Shown here piece after piece: positions 43,578-53,182 of a stretch of 64,000 nucleotides of DNA. The notes under the pieces were generated by a model. That model did not search any database, had not been told where the DNA came from, and saw only the letters and a program-made list of their open reading frames with translations. The position numbers and the translations under genes are program-made. The number at the start of each line of letters is the position of its first letter. Positions within the stretch are counted from its first letter, which is position 1. This DNA comes from an uncultured Halomonas sp. (lineage in GTDB: Bacteria; Pseudomonadota; Gammaproteobacteria; Pseudomonadales; Halomonadaceae), in assembly GCF_947501415.1 (NCBI RefSeq), contig NZ_CANMVL010000009.1, positions 248,001-312,000 of the forward strand, given 5' to 3'.

Positions 43578-44579
43578 CTAGTGGTAGCCGTCGCCGGGAC
43601 GGACCTTGCCGCGGAATACCCAATAGGACCAGGCGGTATAGGCCAGCACGATGGGAATCACGAAGAGCACACCGATCAGCAGGAAGAGCTGTGATTCCGG
43701 GGCCGAGGCGGCGTCCCAGATCGTGTAGTCGGGGGGCACGATCACCGGCCACTTGCTGGCTACCAGGCCCAGGTAGGTAAAGAGGAAGAGTCCCAGCGTC
43801 GCGATGAAGGGTTGCCCCTCCTGACGCCGATGGACCGCCATCAACAGCCAGGCGGCACAGGCCAGTGCCAGGGCCGGCAGCACCCAGATCAGATGAATAT
43901 GGTCGAACCAGCGCTGGAACACCGCCGGATCCACCAGCGGGGTCCAGACGCTGATCATGGCGAAGGCGGAGAGCACCGCCAGCAGCAGGACCGGAGTGAT
44001 GCGGTAGGCCCAGCGCTGGATCTCGCCCTCCGACTTGAGGATCAGCCAGGTGGCCCCCAGCAGTGCATAGCCGACCATCAGGCTGATGCCCGTCAAGACC
44101 GCGAAGGGCGTCAACCAGTCCATGGCCCCTCCGACGAAGACGAAGTTCTCGACCGGGAAGCCCTCGATATAGGCCCCCACCACGGCGCCCTGGGCGAAGG
44201 CGGCGACCGCCGAGCCCCAGCAGAAGGCACGGTTCCACCACACTCGGTTGCGTCGCGACTTGAAGCGGAACTCGAAGGCGATGCCGCGGAATATCAGGCC
44301 GGCGAGCATCAGGAAGACACCGATATAGAGGGCCGGCAGGTAGACCGAGTAGACCAGCGGAAAGGCCCCCAGCAGCCCGGCCCCGCCCAGCACCAGCCAG
44401 GTCTCGTTGCCGTCCCACACCGGGGCGACGGAGTTCATCATCACGTCCCGGGCCTCCTCGCTCGGCGCGAAGGGGTAGAGGATGCCGAGCCCCAGGTCGA
44501 AACCGTCCATCAGCACGTACATGATCACGCCGAAACCGATGATCACCGCCCAGATCATGGAGAGATCGAAGGATTCCAT
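43578..44579 (-). CDS. cydB: cytochrome bd-type ubiquinol oxidase subunit II
   Basis: A 333-residue subunit II with about eight or nine membrane segments. It starts MESFDLSMIWAVIIGFGVIMYVLMDGFDLG (parts), the CydB hallmark being YVLMDGFDLG, and has NETWLVLGGAGLLGAFP and FRGIAFEFRFK. With CydA it forms a quinol oxidase that reduces oxygen to water. ATG at 44579 is the family start; 56 upstream codons overlap cydA and are rejected. The short length (E. coli 379) fits the CioB type. Confidence 0.95.
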   Translation of the reverse strand: MESFDLSMIWAVIIGFGVIMYVLMDGFDLGLGILYPFAPSEEARDVMMNSVAPVWDGNETWLVLGGAGLLGAFPLVYSVYLPALYIGVFLMLAGLIFRGIAFEFRFKSRRNRVWWNRAFCWGSAVAAFAQGAVVGAYIEGFPVENFVFVGGAMDWLTPFAVLTGISLMVGYALLGATWLILKSEGEIQRWAYRITPVLLLAVLSAFAMISVWTPLVDPAVFQRWFDHIHLIWVLPALALACAAWLLMAVHRRQEGQPFIATLGLFLFTYLGLVASKWPVIVPPDYTIWDAASAPESQLFLLIGVLFVIPIVLAYTAWSYWVFRGKVRPGDGYH

Positions 44580-44580
44580 A

Positions 44581-45993
44581 TCACTGCCTCCAGGTTGGGG
44601 CCGCATCGTCATCGAAGCGGGCATTGGCTGCCGAGAAGGGCCGCTTGGCATGAGGCGAAGGGTCGGCATCGTCACCCGAAGCGGGCAGCATGCCCTGTCG
44701 CACCACGCGAGTGAGATAGTAGAGGCCACAGGCAAACACCACCGCATAGACCGTCATGTACCCGATCAGGGTAAACAGTGCCATGCCCCCGGTCAGTGAC
44801 GGGGTGACCCCTTCGGCGTGGGTCATGAGTCCGTAGACCAGCCAGGGCGCGCGGCCCGTTTCGGTCACGAACCATCCGGCCAGCACCGCGACAAAGGGCG
44901 TTACGCTCATCAGCCTCAGCACCTGCAGGTAACCTCGCTGCCGATAGAGGCGGCCGCCGCGACGCAGCCACAGCCCCACCAGGGAGACACCGATCATCAG
45001 CACGCCCAGGCCGACCATGACCCGGAACGACCAGAACACCAGCCATACCGTCGGCTGTTCATCCTCCGGCACCTCGTTGAGGCCCGGTATCTCGCCATCG
45101 ACATGGTGAGTCAGGATCAGGCTGGCCAGGTTGGGGATGCCGATCTCGAAGCGATTATCTTGGGCCGCCTGGTCGGGCCAGGCAGCCAGCAGCAGCGGCA
45201 CATTGGTATCGGTCTCCCAGTTGCCCTCCATGGCGGCCACCTTGGTCGGCTGGTGCTCCAGGGTGTTGAGGCCGTGGAAATCGCCGATCACCGCCTGGGC
45301 GGGTGTCAGCACGAGTAGCAGCCACAGGCACATGGAGAGCGCACGGCGGTTGGCCTCGACATCGCGGCCGATCAGCAGGTACCAGGCGCTGACGCCCGCC
45401 ACCACAAAGCCACCGGTAACGAACGATGCCATCACCTTGTGGGAGAAGCGCCAGGGGAAGGACGGGTTGAAGATCGCCGCCGACCAGTCGGTGATATGGA
45501 AGCGGCCATCGATCAGCTCCGCGCCGGCCGGGGTCTGCATCCAGCTATTGGCGGAGAGAATCCAGAACGACGAGATGAAGGTGCCCAGCGCTACCATGAT
45601 CGCGGCGAACAGGTGCACCCCCTGGGGCACCTTGCCACGCCCGAACAGCAGCACCCCGAGGAAGGCCGCCTCCAGGAAGAAGGCCGTGACCACCTCATAG
45701 CTGAGCATCGGTCCGATAAAGTTGGCGGTGGCATAGGAGAAGTTGCTCCAGTTGGTACCGAACTGGAACGACATGACGATGCCCGATACCACGCCCATGC
45801 CGAACACCACCGCAAAGACTCGGGTCCAGAACTGCGCGAGGCGGTCCCAGGCGGGATGATCCGTCTTGTAGAAGAGGCCGTTGAGCACGGCAATGTAGGA
45901 TGCCAGGCCGATGGTGAACACCGGGAAGATGGCATGAAAGGAGACCACAAAGGCGAACTGTAGTCGCGACAGCAGAAGAGGATCCAGTTCCAT
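44581..45993 (-). CDS. cydA: cytochrome bd-type ubiquinol oxidase subunit I (CioA-like)
   Basis: A 470-residue subunit I. The heme ligand His20 lies in SFHAIFPVFTIG, FFLEAAFLGVLLFG has the conserved Glu, and GWFVTETGRAPWLVYGLM is the quinol/heme region. At 470 residues it lacks the long C-terminal Q-loop insert of E. coli CydA (522), as in the cyanide-insensitive CioA group; the Q-loop with DNRFEIGIPNLASLILTH is short. Start at 45993 gives MELDPLLLSRLQFA; upstream codons are unsupported. I see no cydX-like small gene in the operon. Confidence 0.95.
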   Translation of the reverse strand: MELDPLLLSRLQFAFVVSFHAIFPVFTIGLASYIAVLNGLFYKTDHPAWDRLAQFWTRVFAVVFGMGVVSGIVMSFQFGTNWSNFSYATANFIGPMLSYEVVTAFFLEAAFLGVLLFGRGKVPQGVHLFAAIMVALGTFISSFWILSANSWMQTPAGAELIDGRFHITDWSAAIFNPSFPWRFSHKVMASFVTGGFVVAGVSAWYLLIGRDVEANRRALSMCLWLLLVLTPAQAVIGDFHGLNTLEHQPTKVAAMEGNWETDTNVPLLLAAWPDQAAQDNRFEIGIPNLASLILTHHVDGEIPGLNEVPEDEQPTVWLVFWSFRVMVGLGVLMIGVSLVGLWLRRGGRLYRQRGYLQVLRLMSVTPFVAVLAGWFVTETGRAPWLVYGLMTHAEGVTPSLTGGMALFTLIGYMTVYAVVFACGLYYLTRVVRQGMLPASGDDADPSPHAKRPFSAANARFDDDAAPTWRQ

Positions 45994-46225
45994 GGCGCTT
46001 GCCTCGTTACGCTGGTAACTCGAGAAGGTCACAAGGGGGTGCGTATATGCACGCCTCCTGGACACCAAGGGTCAGTCAAAGCCTAGCAGGCCCGAGTGAA
46101 ACGAGGGCCGCGATCAGCCGGCCACCGATACCCACTCGGTTTTCCTATCAGCATACGCTCATTCACCAACGACCCGACAGCATGGGAGCCTTGGCGAGGG
46201 GTGTCGCATTGTCGCAGCCGGGGGA

Positions 46226-47209
46226 TCAGCCACCCCCGCCGCTAACCACCAGGTTCACCATCCAACCGGTGTACCCCAGAAACATCGCGAGCAGCGTCGT
46301 CCCCTCGAGGCGGTTGATGCACCCCTCTCGTCCTCGCCAGCCCATGGCGAAGAGCGCCAGCATAATAGTCATGACGGTCATCAGGCTCCAGTCGCGCAGC
46401 AGCACCTCGGAGCCCACCTCGATGGGATGAATCACCGCCGCCAGGCCCACGACCCCGAGGGTATTGAAGAGGTTGGACCCCACCACATTGCCCAGCACCA
46501 GGTCATGCTCGTTGCGACGCAGCGCGCTGATTGATGACGCGAGTTCCGGCAGCGACGTGCCCACCGCCACCACGGTAAGCCCGATGATCAGGTCGCTGAC
46601 CCCGAGGCCCTGGGCGATGGCCACGGCGCCCCATACCAGGACTCGCGAGCTGACCACCAGCAACACCAGGCCGATACCGGTCCAGATCAGGCCCGCCTTC
46701 AGGCTCATGGGGTGAACCGTCAGGCTCTCCTCGGTATCGGCGGCCAGCGGATCCGAGACCTCGTGACGGGCACGCCAGATGCTCCCTCCCATGAAGGCGG
46801 CCAGCAGGACCAACAGCAAGACCCCTTCGAGACGACCGATGACGCCTCCCCACATCAACAACGCCGAAAGCAGTGTCGCGACGCCGAGCACCGGCAGTTC
46901 GCGACGCACCACCGAGGAGTGCACCGTCAGCGGCGCGATCAGCGCCACCAGCCCCAGGATCAGACCGATATTGGCGATATTGGAGCCGTAGGCGTTGCCC
47001 AGCGCCAGCCCGGGGTTGCCCTGCCCTGCCGCCAGCGCCGAGACCACCAGCTCCGGCGCCGAGGTGCCGAAGCCGATCACCAGCATGCCGATCAGCAGCG
47101 GCGACAACCCCAGGCGGCCCGAGGTTGCCGCCGCACCATCGACGAAGCGTTCGGCGCTCCATACCAGCAGGATCAGTCCCGCCACTACCGCCACCGCGGG
47201 TAGGATCAT
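46226..47209 (-). CDS. calcium/sodium antiporter (CaCA family, YrbG-like)
   Basis: A 327-residue exchanger with ten membrane segments arranged as two inverted repeats. The alpha-repeats are visible: GFGTSAPELVVSALA with GNAYGSNIANIGLILG in the first half and AVGTSLPELASSISA with GNVVGSNLFNTLGVVG in the second. This family moves Ca2+ against Na+ or H+ across the inner membrane. The ATG at 47209 is chosen because it opens directly into the first helix; the extra upstream codons in the frame are Cys/His-rich and unlike the family. Divergent from pqiA. Confidence 0.93.
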   Translation of the reverse strand: MILPAVAVVAGLILLVWSAERFVDGAAATSGRLGLSPLLIGMLVIGFGTSAPELVVSALAAGQGNPGLALGNAYGSNIANIGLILGLVALIAPLTVHSSVVRRELPVLGVATLLSALLMWGGVIGRLEGVLLLVLLAAFMGGSIWRARHEVSDPLAADTEESLTVHPMSLKAGLIWTGIGLVLLVVSSRVLVWGAVAIAQGLGVSDLIIGLTVVAVGTSLPELASSISALRRNEHDLVLGNVVGSNLFNTLGVVGLAAVIHPIEVGSEVLLRDWSLMTVMTIMLALFAMGWRGREGCINRLEGTTLLAMFLGYTGWMVNLVVSGGGG

Positions 47210-47290
47210 CGTCTCGTTCCCGTTACATTCATATGTGCATGTTGAAAAATGGCAGTGCCCGTGGTGACGTGTCACACTTTCCGTCAGCCC

Positions 47291-48757
47291 ATGGCCCGGC
47301 GCAGTGTACGCCTGCGCCGCCCTTCGAGTGAAGCCGCGCCCCAGGAGAGATCAGCCCCCTTGGCCACGCCCTCAATTCCTCTTCGCCAACGCCTGGCCAC
47401 CCCGCCGCTGCTGCAGGGTGAGGCACCACGTGTCGAGCGCATGCCACCGGAGAGTCGCGCACGCCGTCGCCTGCGTGCCTGCCAGGAGTGCGACTGGCTG
47501 GTCGCCCTGCCACCACTACGCCCCGGCGAGAAGGCCGACTGCCCACGCTGCCATCACACCCTGGTGACCCGCCATTTTCGCCCCGTCCAGCGCAGCCTGG
47601 CCCTGGCGCTGGCTGCCCTGATGGCTCTGGGCCTGGCCCTGGCGTTTCCCTTCCTCAGCTTCAGTGTGGGGGGCATCGGTAATCGCATCGAGCTGACCCA
47701 GACCGCCACGACTCTGATCGGATTCCACCAGCCGATAGTGGGCGGCGCCGTGATCCTGACCATCGTGGTACTGCCTGCGATCTATCTGGCCGGGGTGATC
47801 TGGCTGCAGCTTGGGCTGCTACGCGACACCCCGCTACCGGCCAGCCGAACGATCGCGCGCTCCCTGGCACACCTCACGCCCTGGATGATGGCCGATGTCT
47901 TTATCATTGGCGCCCTGGTGAGCCTGATCAAGATCGCCGGTATGGCTGAAATCGACCTCGGCGTGTCGTTCTGGTCTTTCTGCGCCTTCGCCCTCCTGTT
48001 GCTGCTGACCACCCAGTCGCTGGATGCCGACTGGATGTGGTTCTCGCTGGCCGGCGAGCCGCGTGCGCCGAAGGGGGCCCGCACCGGCGAGACCGCGGCT
48101 CCTCAGGACCTCACCGGCTGTCACACCTGTGGGCTGGTCGGCCGCCTCGATGCCGCTGGTCATGGCCAGTGTGAGCGCTGCGGCGAGACACTGCATGCCC
48201 GGCGTTCATATAGCCTGCAACGCACCTGGGCGCTGTTGGCAGGTGCGTCGATCATGTATATCCCGGCCAATGTCTATCCGATAATGACCACCACCAGCCT
48301 GGGACATAGCTCCCCCTCGACGATTGTCGGCGGAGTCGTCGAGCTGATCGGCATGGGCTCCTGGCCGGTCGCCGCCGTCATCTTCATCGCCAGCGTGATC
48401 GTGCCGGTCGGCAAGCTGGTGGCCCTGGCCTGGCTGTGCCTGATGGTCAGGCGCAGCAGCGAGCTCAATGCGGCGGCCCGCACACGGCTCTATCGAGTCA
48501 CCGAATTCATCGGTCGCTGGTCGATGATCGACGTCTTCGTGGTCGCCATCCTGGTGGCGCTGATTCGCGCCGGCACGCTGATGTCCATCGAGCCGGGGCC
48601 CGCCGCCCTCGCCTTCGGCGCCGTGGTCGTGATCACCATGCTGGCCGCCATGACCTTCGACCCCCGACTGATCTGGGACTCGCCGACGCCCTCTGAGACA
48701 ACGGCATCTCGGCCGCCCTCCATGGACGACACCCTGAAGGAAGCTCTGGATGAGTGA
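47291..48757 (+). CDS. pqiA: intermembrane transport protein PqiA
   Basis: A membrane protein of up to 488 residues with two repeated PqiA units, each a Cys-rich zinc-ribbon (CQECDWLVALPPLRPGEKADC parts with CPRCHHTL; then CHTCGLVG with CERCGETLHARRS) followed by four membrane helices. It is the inner-membrane partner of PqiB in phospholipid or lipophile traffic between membranes. The start is uncertain: ATG at 47291 is used here, but the ATG at 47440 just before the first Cys cluster would give a length (about 439) closer to E. coli PqiA (417). Its end overlaps pqiB by 8 bases. Confidence 0.88.
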   Translation: MARRSVRLRRPSSEAAPQERSAPLATPSIPLRQRLATPPLLQGEAPRVERMPPESRARRRLRACQECDWLVALPPLRPGEKADCPRCHHTLVTRHFRPVQRSLALALAALMALGLALAFPFLSFSVGGIGNRIELTQTATTLIGFHQPIVGGAVILTIVVLPAIYLAGVIWLQLGLLRDTPLPASRTIARSLAHLTPWMMADVFIIGALVSLIKIAGMAEIDLGVSFWSFCAFALLLLLTTQSLDADWMWFSLAGEPRAPKGARTGETAAPQDLTGCHTCGLVGRLDAAGHGQCERCGETLHARRSYSLQRTWALLAGASIMYIPANVYPIMTTTSLGHSSPSTIVGGVVELIGMGSWPVAAVIFIASVIVPVGKLVALAWLCLMVRRSSELNAAARTRLYRVTEFIGRWSMIDVFVVAILVALIRAGTLMSIEPGPAALAFGAVVVITMLAAMTFDPRLIWDSPTPSETTASRPPSMDDTLKEALDE

Positions 48758-50426
48758 AGAGACACAGCGCCACGATGACGCCTCCACCCCACAGCACCAT
48801 GCCCGGGCAACGCCCCAGGCACGCGTCTCACCGATCTGGATCGTGCCCATCGTCGCCTTGTTGATCGGTGCCTGGCTGGTTTACGACAACTATCGTAGTC
48901 GTGGCCCGCAGATCACCCTGACCATCAGCAACGCCGAGGGCATCGAGGCGGGCAGCACCCTGATCAAGACGCGCAATGTGGAGGTAGGCCGGGTCGAGCA
49001 GGTGCACCTCTCCGAGGACCTCTCTACCGCCGTCATCACCGCACGCATGGGACCGGACAACGAGGCGATGCTGGTCGAGGATAGCCAGTTCTGGGTGGTC
49101 AAGCCGCGAGTGGGGCGCGAAGGCATCAGCGGCCTGAACACCGTGCTGTCCGGTGCCTATATTCAGCTGCAGCCGGGCGAAAGCGAGATCGAGGCGCGCG
49201 AGTTCGAGGTGAGCGACCAGCCGCCCGTGGCACCCGCCGGGGCCGCCGGCCTGCGCATCAACCTGATCAGCCAGCTGGGCAACTCGCTGCGGGTGGGTGA
49301 CCCGGTCACCTACCAGGGTTACACCGTGGGCCGCGTGGAAGAGGCCAATTTCGACGCCACCACCCGGCGCATGCAGCATCGCGTCTTTATTGAGGCCCCC
49401 TACGCCAGCCTGGTGACCGACAGCACTCGCTTCTGGTCGGCCAGCGGCATCGACCTGCGTCTGGATTCCGAAGGCTTTCGGGTCAATGTCGAATCCTTCG
49501 AGGCCCTGCTCGGTGGTGGCGTCACCTTCGGCATTCCCGAGGACCTGCCGCTGGGCGGCACGGTGGCCGCCGACACGACCTTCACCCTCTATCCCGACGA
49601 GGACACCGCACGCCAGGGAACCTTCAACCGCTATCTGGAATACGTGCTGTTGGTCGACGACTCCGTTCGCGGTCTCACCAAGGGAGCGCCGGTGGAGTTT
49701 CGCGGCGTGCGCCTGGGTACCGTGGCCGCCGTGCCCTGGAACTTTACCGCCGAGCAGCCCGGCGGTCGCAATGGTTTCGCCATTCCGGTACTGATCCGCA
49801 TCGAGCCCCAGCGCCTGGGCATCGAAAACCAGGCGGTCGACATCGACGAGTGGCGGGAACGGTATGAGCGCTTCTTCGAGCTGGGGCTGCGTGCCAGCCT
49901 CAAGAGCGGCAACCTGCTGACCGGGGCGCTGTTCGTGGACCTCAACTTCCACAGCGAGCTGGAGGAGGAGTATGCACCGCTCACCTTCGCCGAGCAGCGT
50001 GTCTTCCCCACCACGTCCGGCGGCTTCGCGCTGATCGAGTCCCAGATCACCAGTCTGCTGGCCAAGCTCAACGATCTGGAGGTGGAGCCCCTGCTGGAGG
50101 GCCTCGACCGTAATCTCGATGCCTCAGAGGCGATGCTCGAGGAGGTACGCACGCTCTCCGCTTCCCTGAGGGAGCTGGTGGAAGCCCCCGGAACCCGCGA
50201 GGCCCCGGCCAACCTCAATGCCACCCTGGAGGGGCTGCGCACCACCCTGGAGGGACTCTCGCCCGAGTCATCGGCCTACCAGGAGCTGGTGACCGTCAGC
50301 CAGCGCCTGGAGCGGCTGCTGCGTGACCTCCAGCCGGTGGCCAGAACGCTGTCCGACAACCCGCGTGCCCTGCTGTTCGACAGCCTGGATGCCGAGGACC
50401 CCGTGCCGCGCGCACCACGAGAGTGA
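48750..50426 (+). CDS. pqiB: intermembrane transport protein PqiB (three MCE domains)
   Basis: A 558-residue protein with one N-terminal membrane helix (SPIWIVPIVALLIGAWLVY) and three MCE/MlaD domains, each starting with a segment such as GIEAGSTLIKTRNVEVGRV, SLRVGDPVTYQGYTVGRV or GLTKGAPVEFRGVRLGTV; a C-terminal helical stretch (about 455-545) forms the tunnel-like needle. E. coli PqiB (546 residues) makes a hexameric tube across the periplasm for lipid movement. Middle gene of pqiABC, overlapping both neighbours. Confidence 0.96.
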   Translation: MSEETQRHDDASTPQHHARATPQARVSPIWIVPIVALLIGAWLVYDNYRSRGPQITLTISNAEGIEAGSTLIKTRNVEVGRVEQVHLSEDLSTAVITARMGPDNEAMLVEDSQFWVVKPRVGREGISGLNTVLSGAYIQLQPGESEIEAREFEVSDQPPVAPAGAAGLRINLISQLGNSLRVGDPVTYQGYTVGRVEEANFDATTRRMQHRVFIEAPYASLVTDSTRFWSASGIDLRLDSEGFRVNVESFEALLGGGVTFGIPEDLPLGGTVAADTTFTLYPDEDTARQGTFNRYLEYVLLVDDSVRGLTKGAPVEFRGVRLGTVAAVPWNFTAEQPGGRNGFAIPVLIRIEPQRLGIENQAVDIDEWRERYERFFELGLRASLKSGNLLTGALFVDLNFHSELEEEYAPLTFAEQRVFPTTSGGFALIESQITSLLAKLNDLEVEPLLEGLDRNLDASEAMLEEVRTLSASLRELVEAPGTREAPANLNATLEGLRTTLEGLSPESSAYQELVTVSQRLERLLRDLQPVARTLSDNPRALLFDSLDAEDPVPRAPRE

Positions 50427-50464
50427 CCACCCACCGCCTGGAGAGCCTGTATGGAGAGCTTGTA

Positions 50465-51085
50465 ATGATGGCAAGAAGATGGATTGGTGCCGCCCTGGCC
50501 CCCCTGCTGCTGGCTGGCACGCTGGGGGGGTGCGCCAGCAGCAAGCCCGCGCCCGAGCGCTACACACTGCCAGAAGCCACCCTGCCAGAGACCGCTCGGC
50601 AGGGTGCGGCGCGAGCTGAATCGCGCTATCAGCTGCAGGTTGCCACGCCACGACTCGCCGACTACCTGGATGTCGAGGGCATCGTCATGCAGATCGACGA
50701 TATCACCCTGGTGGAAGCCCGCGGTCATCAATGGGCCGAAGCCCTCGGCAAGCAGCTGCAACGCGGCCTGCGCGACCGCCTGGCGCAGCGGCTTCCCGAT
50801 ACCCGAGTACTGCTCGATGGCACGGCCCCCCGCGAGACCCACGCCCTGCGCCTGGCGCTGGAGATCGACCGTTTCCAGGGGCGTCATGATGGCCGGGCCG
50901 TCATCGGCGGCCGCTGGCGTCTGCATGCCGCCGACGGGAGCCTGCTGGCGATGCAGCCCCTGGAGATCGAAAACGTCCTCGAGGCCGATGGTTATCCTGC
51001 GCTGGTCCGCGCCCTGGGCCGAGGGTGGGACAGCGCGGCCGACGAGCTCGCCGCGGCCGTTCGCAGCACACGCCGACAAGAGTAG
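50465..51085 (+). CDS. pqiC: PqiC family lipoprotein (ABC-type transport auxiliary)
   Basis: A 206-residue outer-membrane lipoprotein. The signal peptide core is GAALAPLLLAGTL with lipobox LGGC at about residues 20-23; the mature domain has ERYTLPEA at its start, LADYLDVEGIVMQIDD and QWAEALGKQLQRGLRDRLAQ parts, as in the DUF330/PqiC family. It anchors the PqiB tube at the outer membrane. The double ATG at 50465/50468 after GGAG is preferred over a GTG at 50423 that would delay the signal peptide. Confidence 0.9.
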   Translation: MMARRWIGAALAPLLLAGTLGGCASSKPAPERYTLPEATLPETARQGAARAESRYQLQVATPRLADYLDVEGIVMQIDDITLVEARGHQWAEALGKQLQRGLRDRLAQRLPDTRVLLDGTAPRETHALRLALEIDRFQGRHDGRAVIGGRWRLHAADGSLLAMQPLEIENVLEADGYPALVRALGRGWDSAADELAAAVRSTRRQE

Positions 51086-51106
51086 CTGCGCCCAAGCCCG
51101 GAATCT

Positions 51107-51115
51107 GGCATAATG
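51107..51115 (+). promoter_or_regulatory. candidate extended -10 promoter for the rhlE-like gene
   Basis: TGGCATAAT matches an extended -10 element (TG-N-TATAAT with one change). No good -35 precedes it. It would leave a leader of about 115 bases before the helicase start, long leaders being common for cold-responsive RNA helicases. Confidence 0.4.
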
Positions 51116-51236
51116 CGCGTCGCGGCACATCAGCGAGTCCCTCCTGCCGCGCCATGACCCCGAATCTTTCACACCCCGGCCCGGGACTGGCTGCGCACGA
51201 TCGCGCGGCACGGCCGAGGTGTTCTGCGGAGACCGC

Positions 51237-52559
51237 ATGACCTTTTCCGAACTCGGCCTGCGTGCCGAACTGCTGAACGCCGTCGAGGCACAAGGCTACA
51301 CCACCCCGACTCCCATCCAGCAGCAGGCGATCCCAGCCGTGCTCAAGGGCGGTGACCTGTTGGCCAGCGCCCAGACCGGTACCGGCAAGACCGCCGGCTT
51401 TACCCTGCCGATGCTTCAGCGCCTGGCCGACGGCCCACGTCCCGGCAAGCGCCAGGTGCGCGCCCTGGTGCTGACACCGACCCGTGAGCTGGCCGCTCAG
51501 GTGGGCGAGAGCGTGGCCGACTATGGTCGCCTGCTGACCCTGAAGAGCCACGTGATCTTCGGCGGCGTCGGCCAGCAGCCCCAGGTCGATGCCATCCGCC
51601 CGGGCCTCGATGTGCTCGTTGCCACCCCCGGGCGTCTGCTCGATCTGCAGCAGCAGAAACACGTCGACCTGTCGAAGGTGGAGATTCTGGTGCTCGACGA
51701 AGCCGACCGCATGCTCGACATGGGCTTCATTCACGATATCAAGAAGATCCTGCGGGTCCTGCCCGAGAAGCGCCAGAACCTGCTGTTCTCGGCGACCTTC
51801 TCCAACGAGATCCAGGCGCTGGCCAACAAGCTGCTCGATGATCCCAAGATGATCGAGGTCGCTCGCCGCAACACCACCGCCGAGCTCGTCGACCAGACGA
51901 TCTACCGTGTCGACCGCGAGAAGAAGCGCGAGCTGCTGGCCCACCTGATTACCGAGCACGACTGGCATCAGGTACTGGTCTTCACCCGCACCAAGCACGG
52001 TGCCAACCGTCTGGCCGAACAGCTCTCCAAGCAGGAGATCCCGGCCATGGCGATCCATGGCAACAAGAGCCAGTCCGCGCGCACCAAGGCCCTGGCCGCC
52101 TTTAAGACCGGCGACCTGCAGGTGCTGGTGGCTACCGACATCGCCGCCCGCGGCCTCGATATCGAAGAGCTGCCCCACGTGGTCAACTTCGAGCTGCCCA
52201 ATGTCGCCGAAGACTATGTCCACCGTATCGGCCGCACCGGCCGTGCCGGTAGCGAAGGCCAGGCGGTGTCGCTGGTCTGCGTCGACGAGCATGGGTTGCT
52301 CAAGGGCATCGAGCGGTTGATCAAGCGCGACCTCGAAAAGCGCATCGAGCCCGGCTTCGAGCCCGACCCCAATGCCAAGCCGGAGCCCATCGAAAACGGC
52401 CGCAATCGTCGTGGCGGTGGTGGACGCGGCGGAAATGGCCAGAATCGCGGTGGCGGTGGCCAGAACCGCAGGCAGGCGCAGAGCCGTGGCGCCGAACAGC
52501 CAGCGGGCACGCGTCGCCGGCGCCGCGGAGGCAGTGGCGGCGGCCGTCAGCAGGCCTGA
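51237..52559 (+). CDS. DEAD-box ATP-dependent RNA helicase, RhlE-like
   Basis: A 440-residue DEAD-box helicase. Q motif and [14 protein letters not shown], Walker [37 protein letters not shown] in [15 protein letters not shown] in FSATFS, and [13 protein letters not shown] are all present. The sequence GGVGQQPQ and the length of the core fit RhlE, which acts in ribosome assembly and RNA turnover. The last 60 residues are Arg/Gly/Asn/Gln-rich (RGGGGRGG style), an RNA-binding tail. Start at 51237 has GGAG 7 bases upstream. Confidence 0.93.
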   Translation: MTFSELGLRAELLNAVEAQGYTTPTPIQQQAIPAVLKGGDLLASAQTGTGKTAGFTLPMLQRLADGPRPGKRQVRALVLTPTRELAAQVGESVADYGRLLTLKSHVIFGGVGQQPQVDAIRPGLDVLVATPGRLLDLQQQKHVDLSKVEILVLDEADRMLDMGFIHDIKKILRVLPEKRQNLLFSATFSNEIQALANKLLDDPKMIEVARRNTTAELVDQTIYRVDREKKRELLAHLITEHDWHQVLVFTRTKHGANRLAEQLSKQEIPAMAIHGNKSQSARTKALAAFKTGDLQVLVATDIAARGLDIEELPHVVNFELPNVAEDYVHRIGRTGRAGSEGQAVSLVCVDEHGLLKGIERLIKRDLEKRIEPGFEPDPNAKPEPIENGRNRRGGGGRGGNGQNRGGGGQNRRQAQSRGAEQPAGTRRRRRGGSGGGRQQA

Positions 52560-52627
52560 CCCGGCGGTAGCAGACAGCATCACAATATGTGAATATACCC
52601 CCACTCCCCTGACAATGTCACTCAACC

Positions 52628-53182
52628 ATGCTCAAACATCTGTTTGGCAAGCAATCTATTGATATCTGGGTTATCAAGCAGGTCGACCACGACCTGCTGC
52701 ATCTTTGTGGTCGTGCGACACTGCCCGCCAAGCCGAATCGCAAGGCGGTAATGAACGCGCTGGCCGAGTCTCGCTACACGGGCCCCGTAACCATGGCCAC
52801 TGGTGGTCGAGCCGTGCTCAACGCCCGACTCTTCCAGGCGCTTGTGCCGCTGGATGAGCTGCAACTGCTGCCTGATGGCCGGGCCCGCTGGCAGGGACGC
52901 GACTGGCAGATCGCCCAGGTTCCCCAGCGCTGCTGGCTCTTCGAGGGTCGCCTGGTGGCCCAGCCCGACCCGCTAAACGGTGGCGGCGCACTGGTCAGTG
53001 CGGAGGATGTCACCGATATCCTGCGCCAGGTGAAACAAGAGATGCCCCACCATCTTGGCAGGGTGGTCTTTCGGCCCGAGAACCAAAGCGAGGAGCATCC
53101 TCTCCTGGCACCCCGCAGAGAAGAGCAGCGCCTGAGACTGCGACCCAAGCAGACCAGGGAGTGGCGCCATGACCGCGGATAG
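52628..53182 (+). CDS. hypothetical protein
   Basis: A 184-residue protein I do not recognise. It opens with MLKHLFGKQSIDIWVIKQVDH... (first 20 residues basic and hydrophobic but without a signal peptide), has several Trp residues in the middle (RWQGRDWQIAQVPQRCWLF) and ends in a basic, Arg/Gln/Glu-rich tail (LRLRPKQTREWRHDRG). No catalytic motif is apparent. Its ribosome-binding site is weak. The gene overlaps the MFS carrier gene by 14 bases, suggesting co-transcription. Confidence 0.65.
   Translation: MLKHLFGKQSIDIWVIKQVDHDLLHLCGRATLPAKPNRKAVMNALAESRYTGPVTMATGGRAVLNARLFQALVPLDELQLLPDGRARWQGRDWQIAQVPQRCWLFEGRLVAQPDPLNGGGALVSAEDVTDILRQVKQEMPHHLGRVVFRPENQSEEHPLLAPRREEQRLRLRPKQTREWRHDRG

Noticed and set aside
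46000..46225. FNR or ArcA site upstream of cydA
   Set aside because: No TTGAT-4-ATCAA-like palindrome is visible in the gap.
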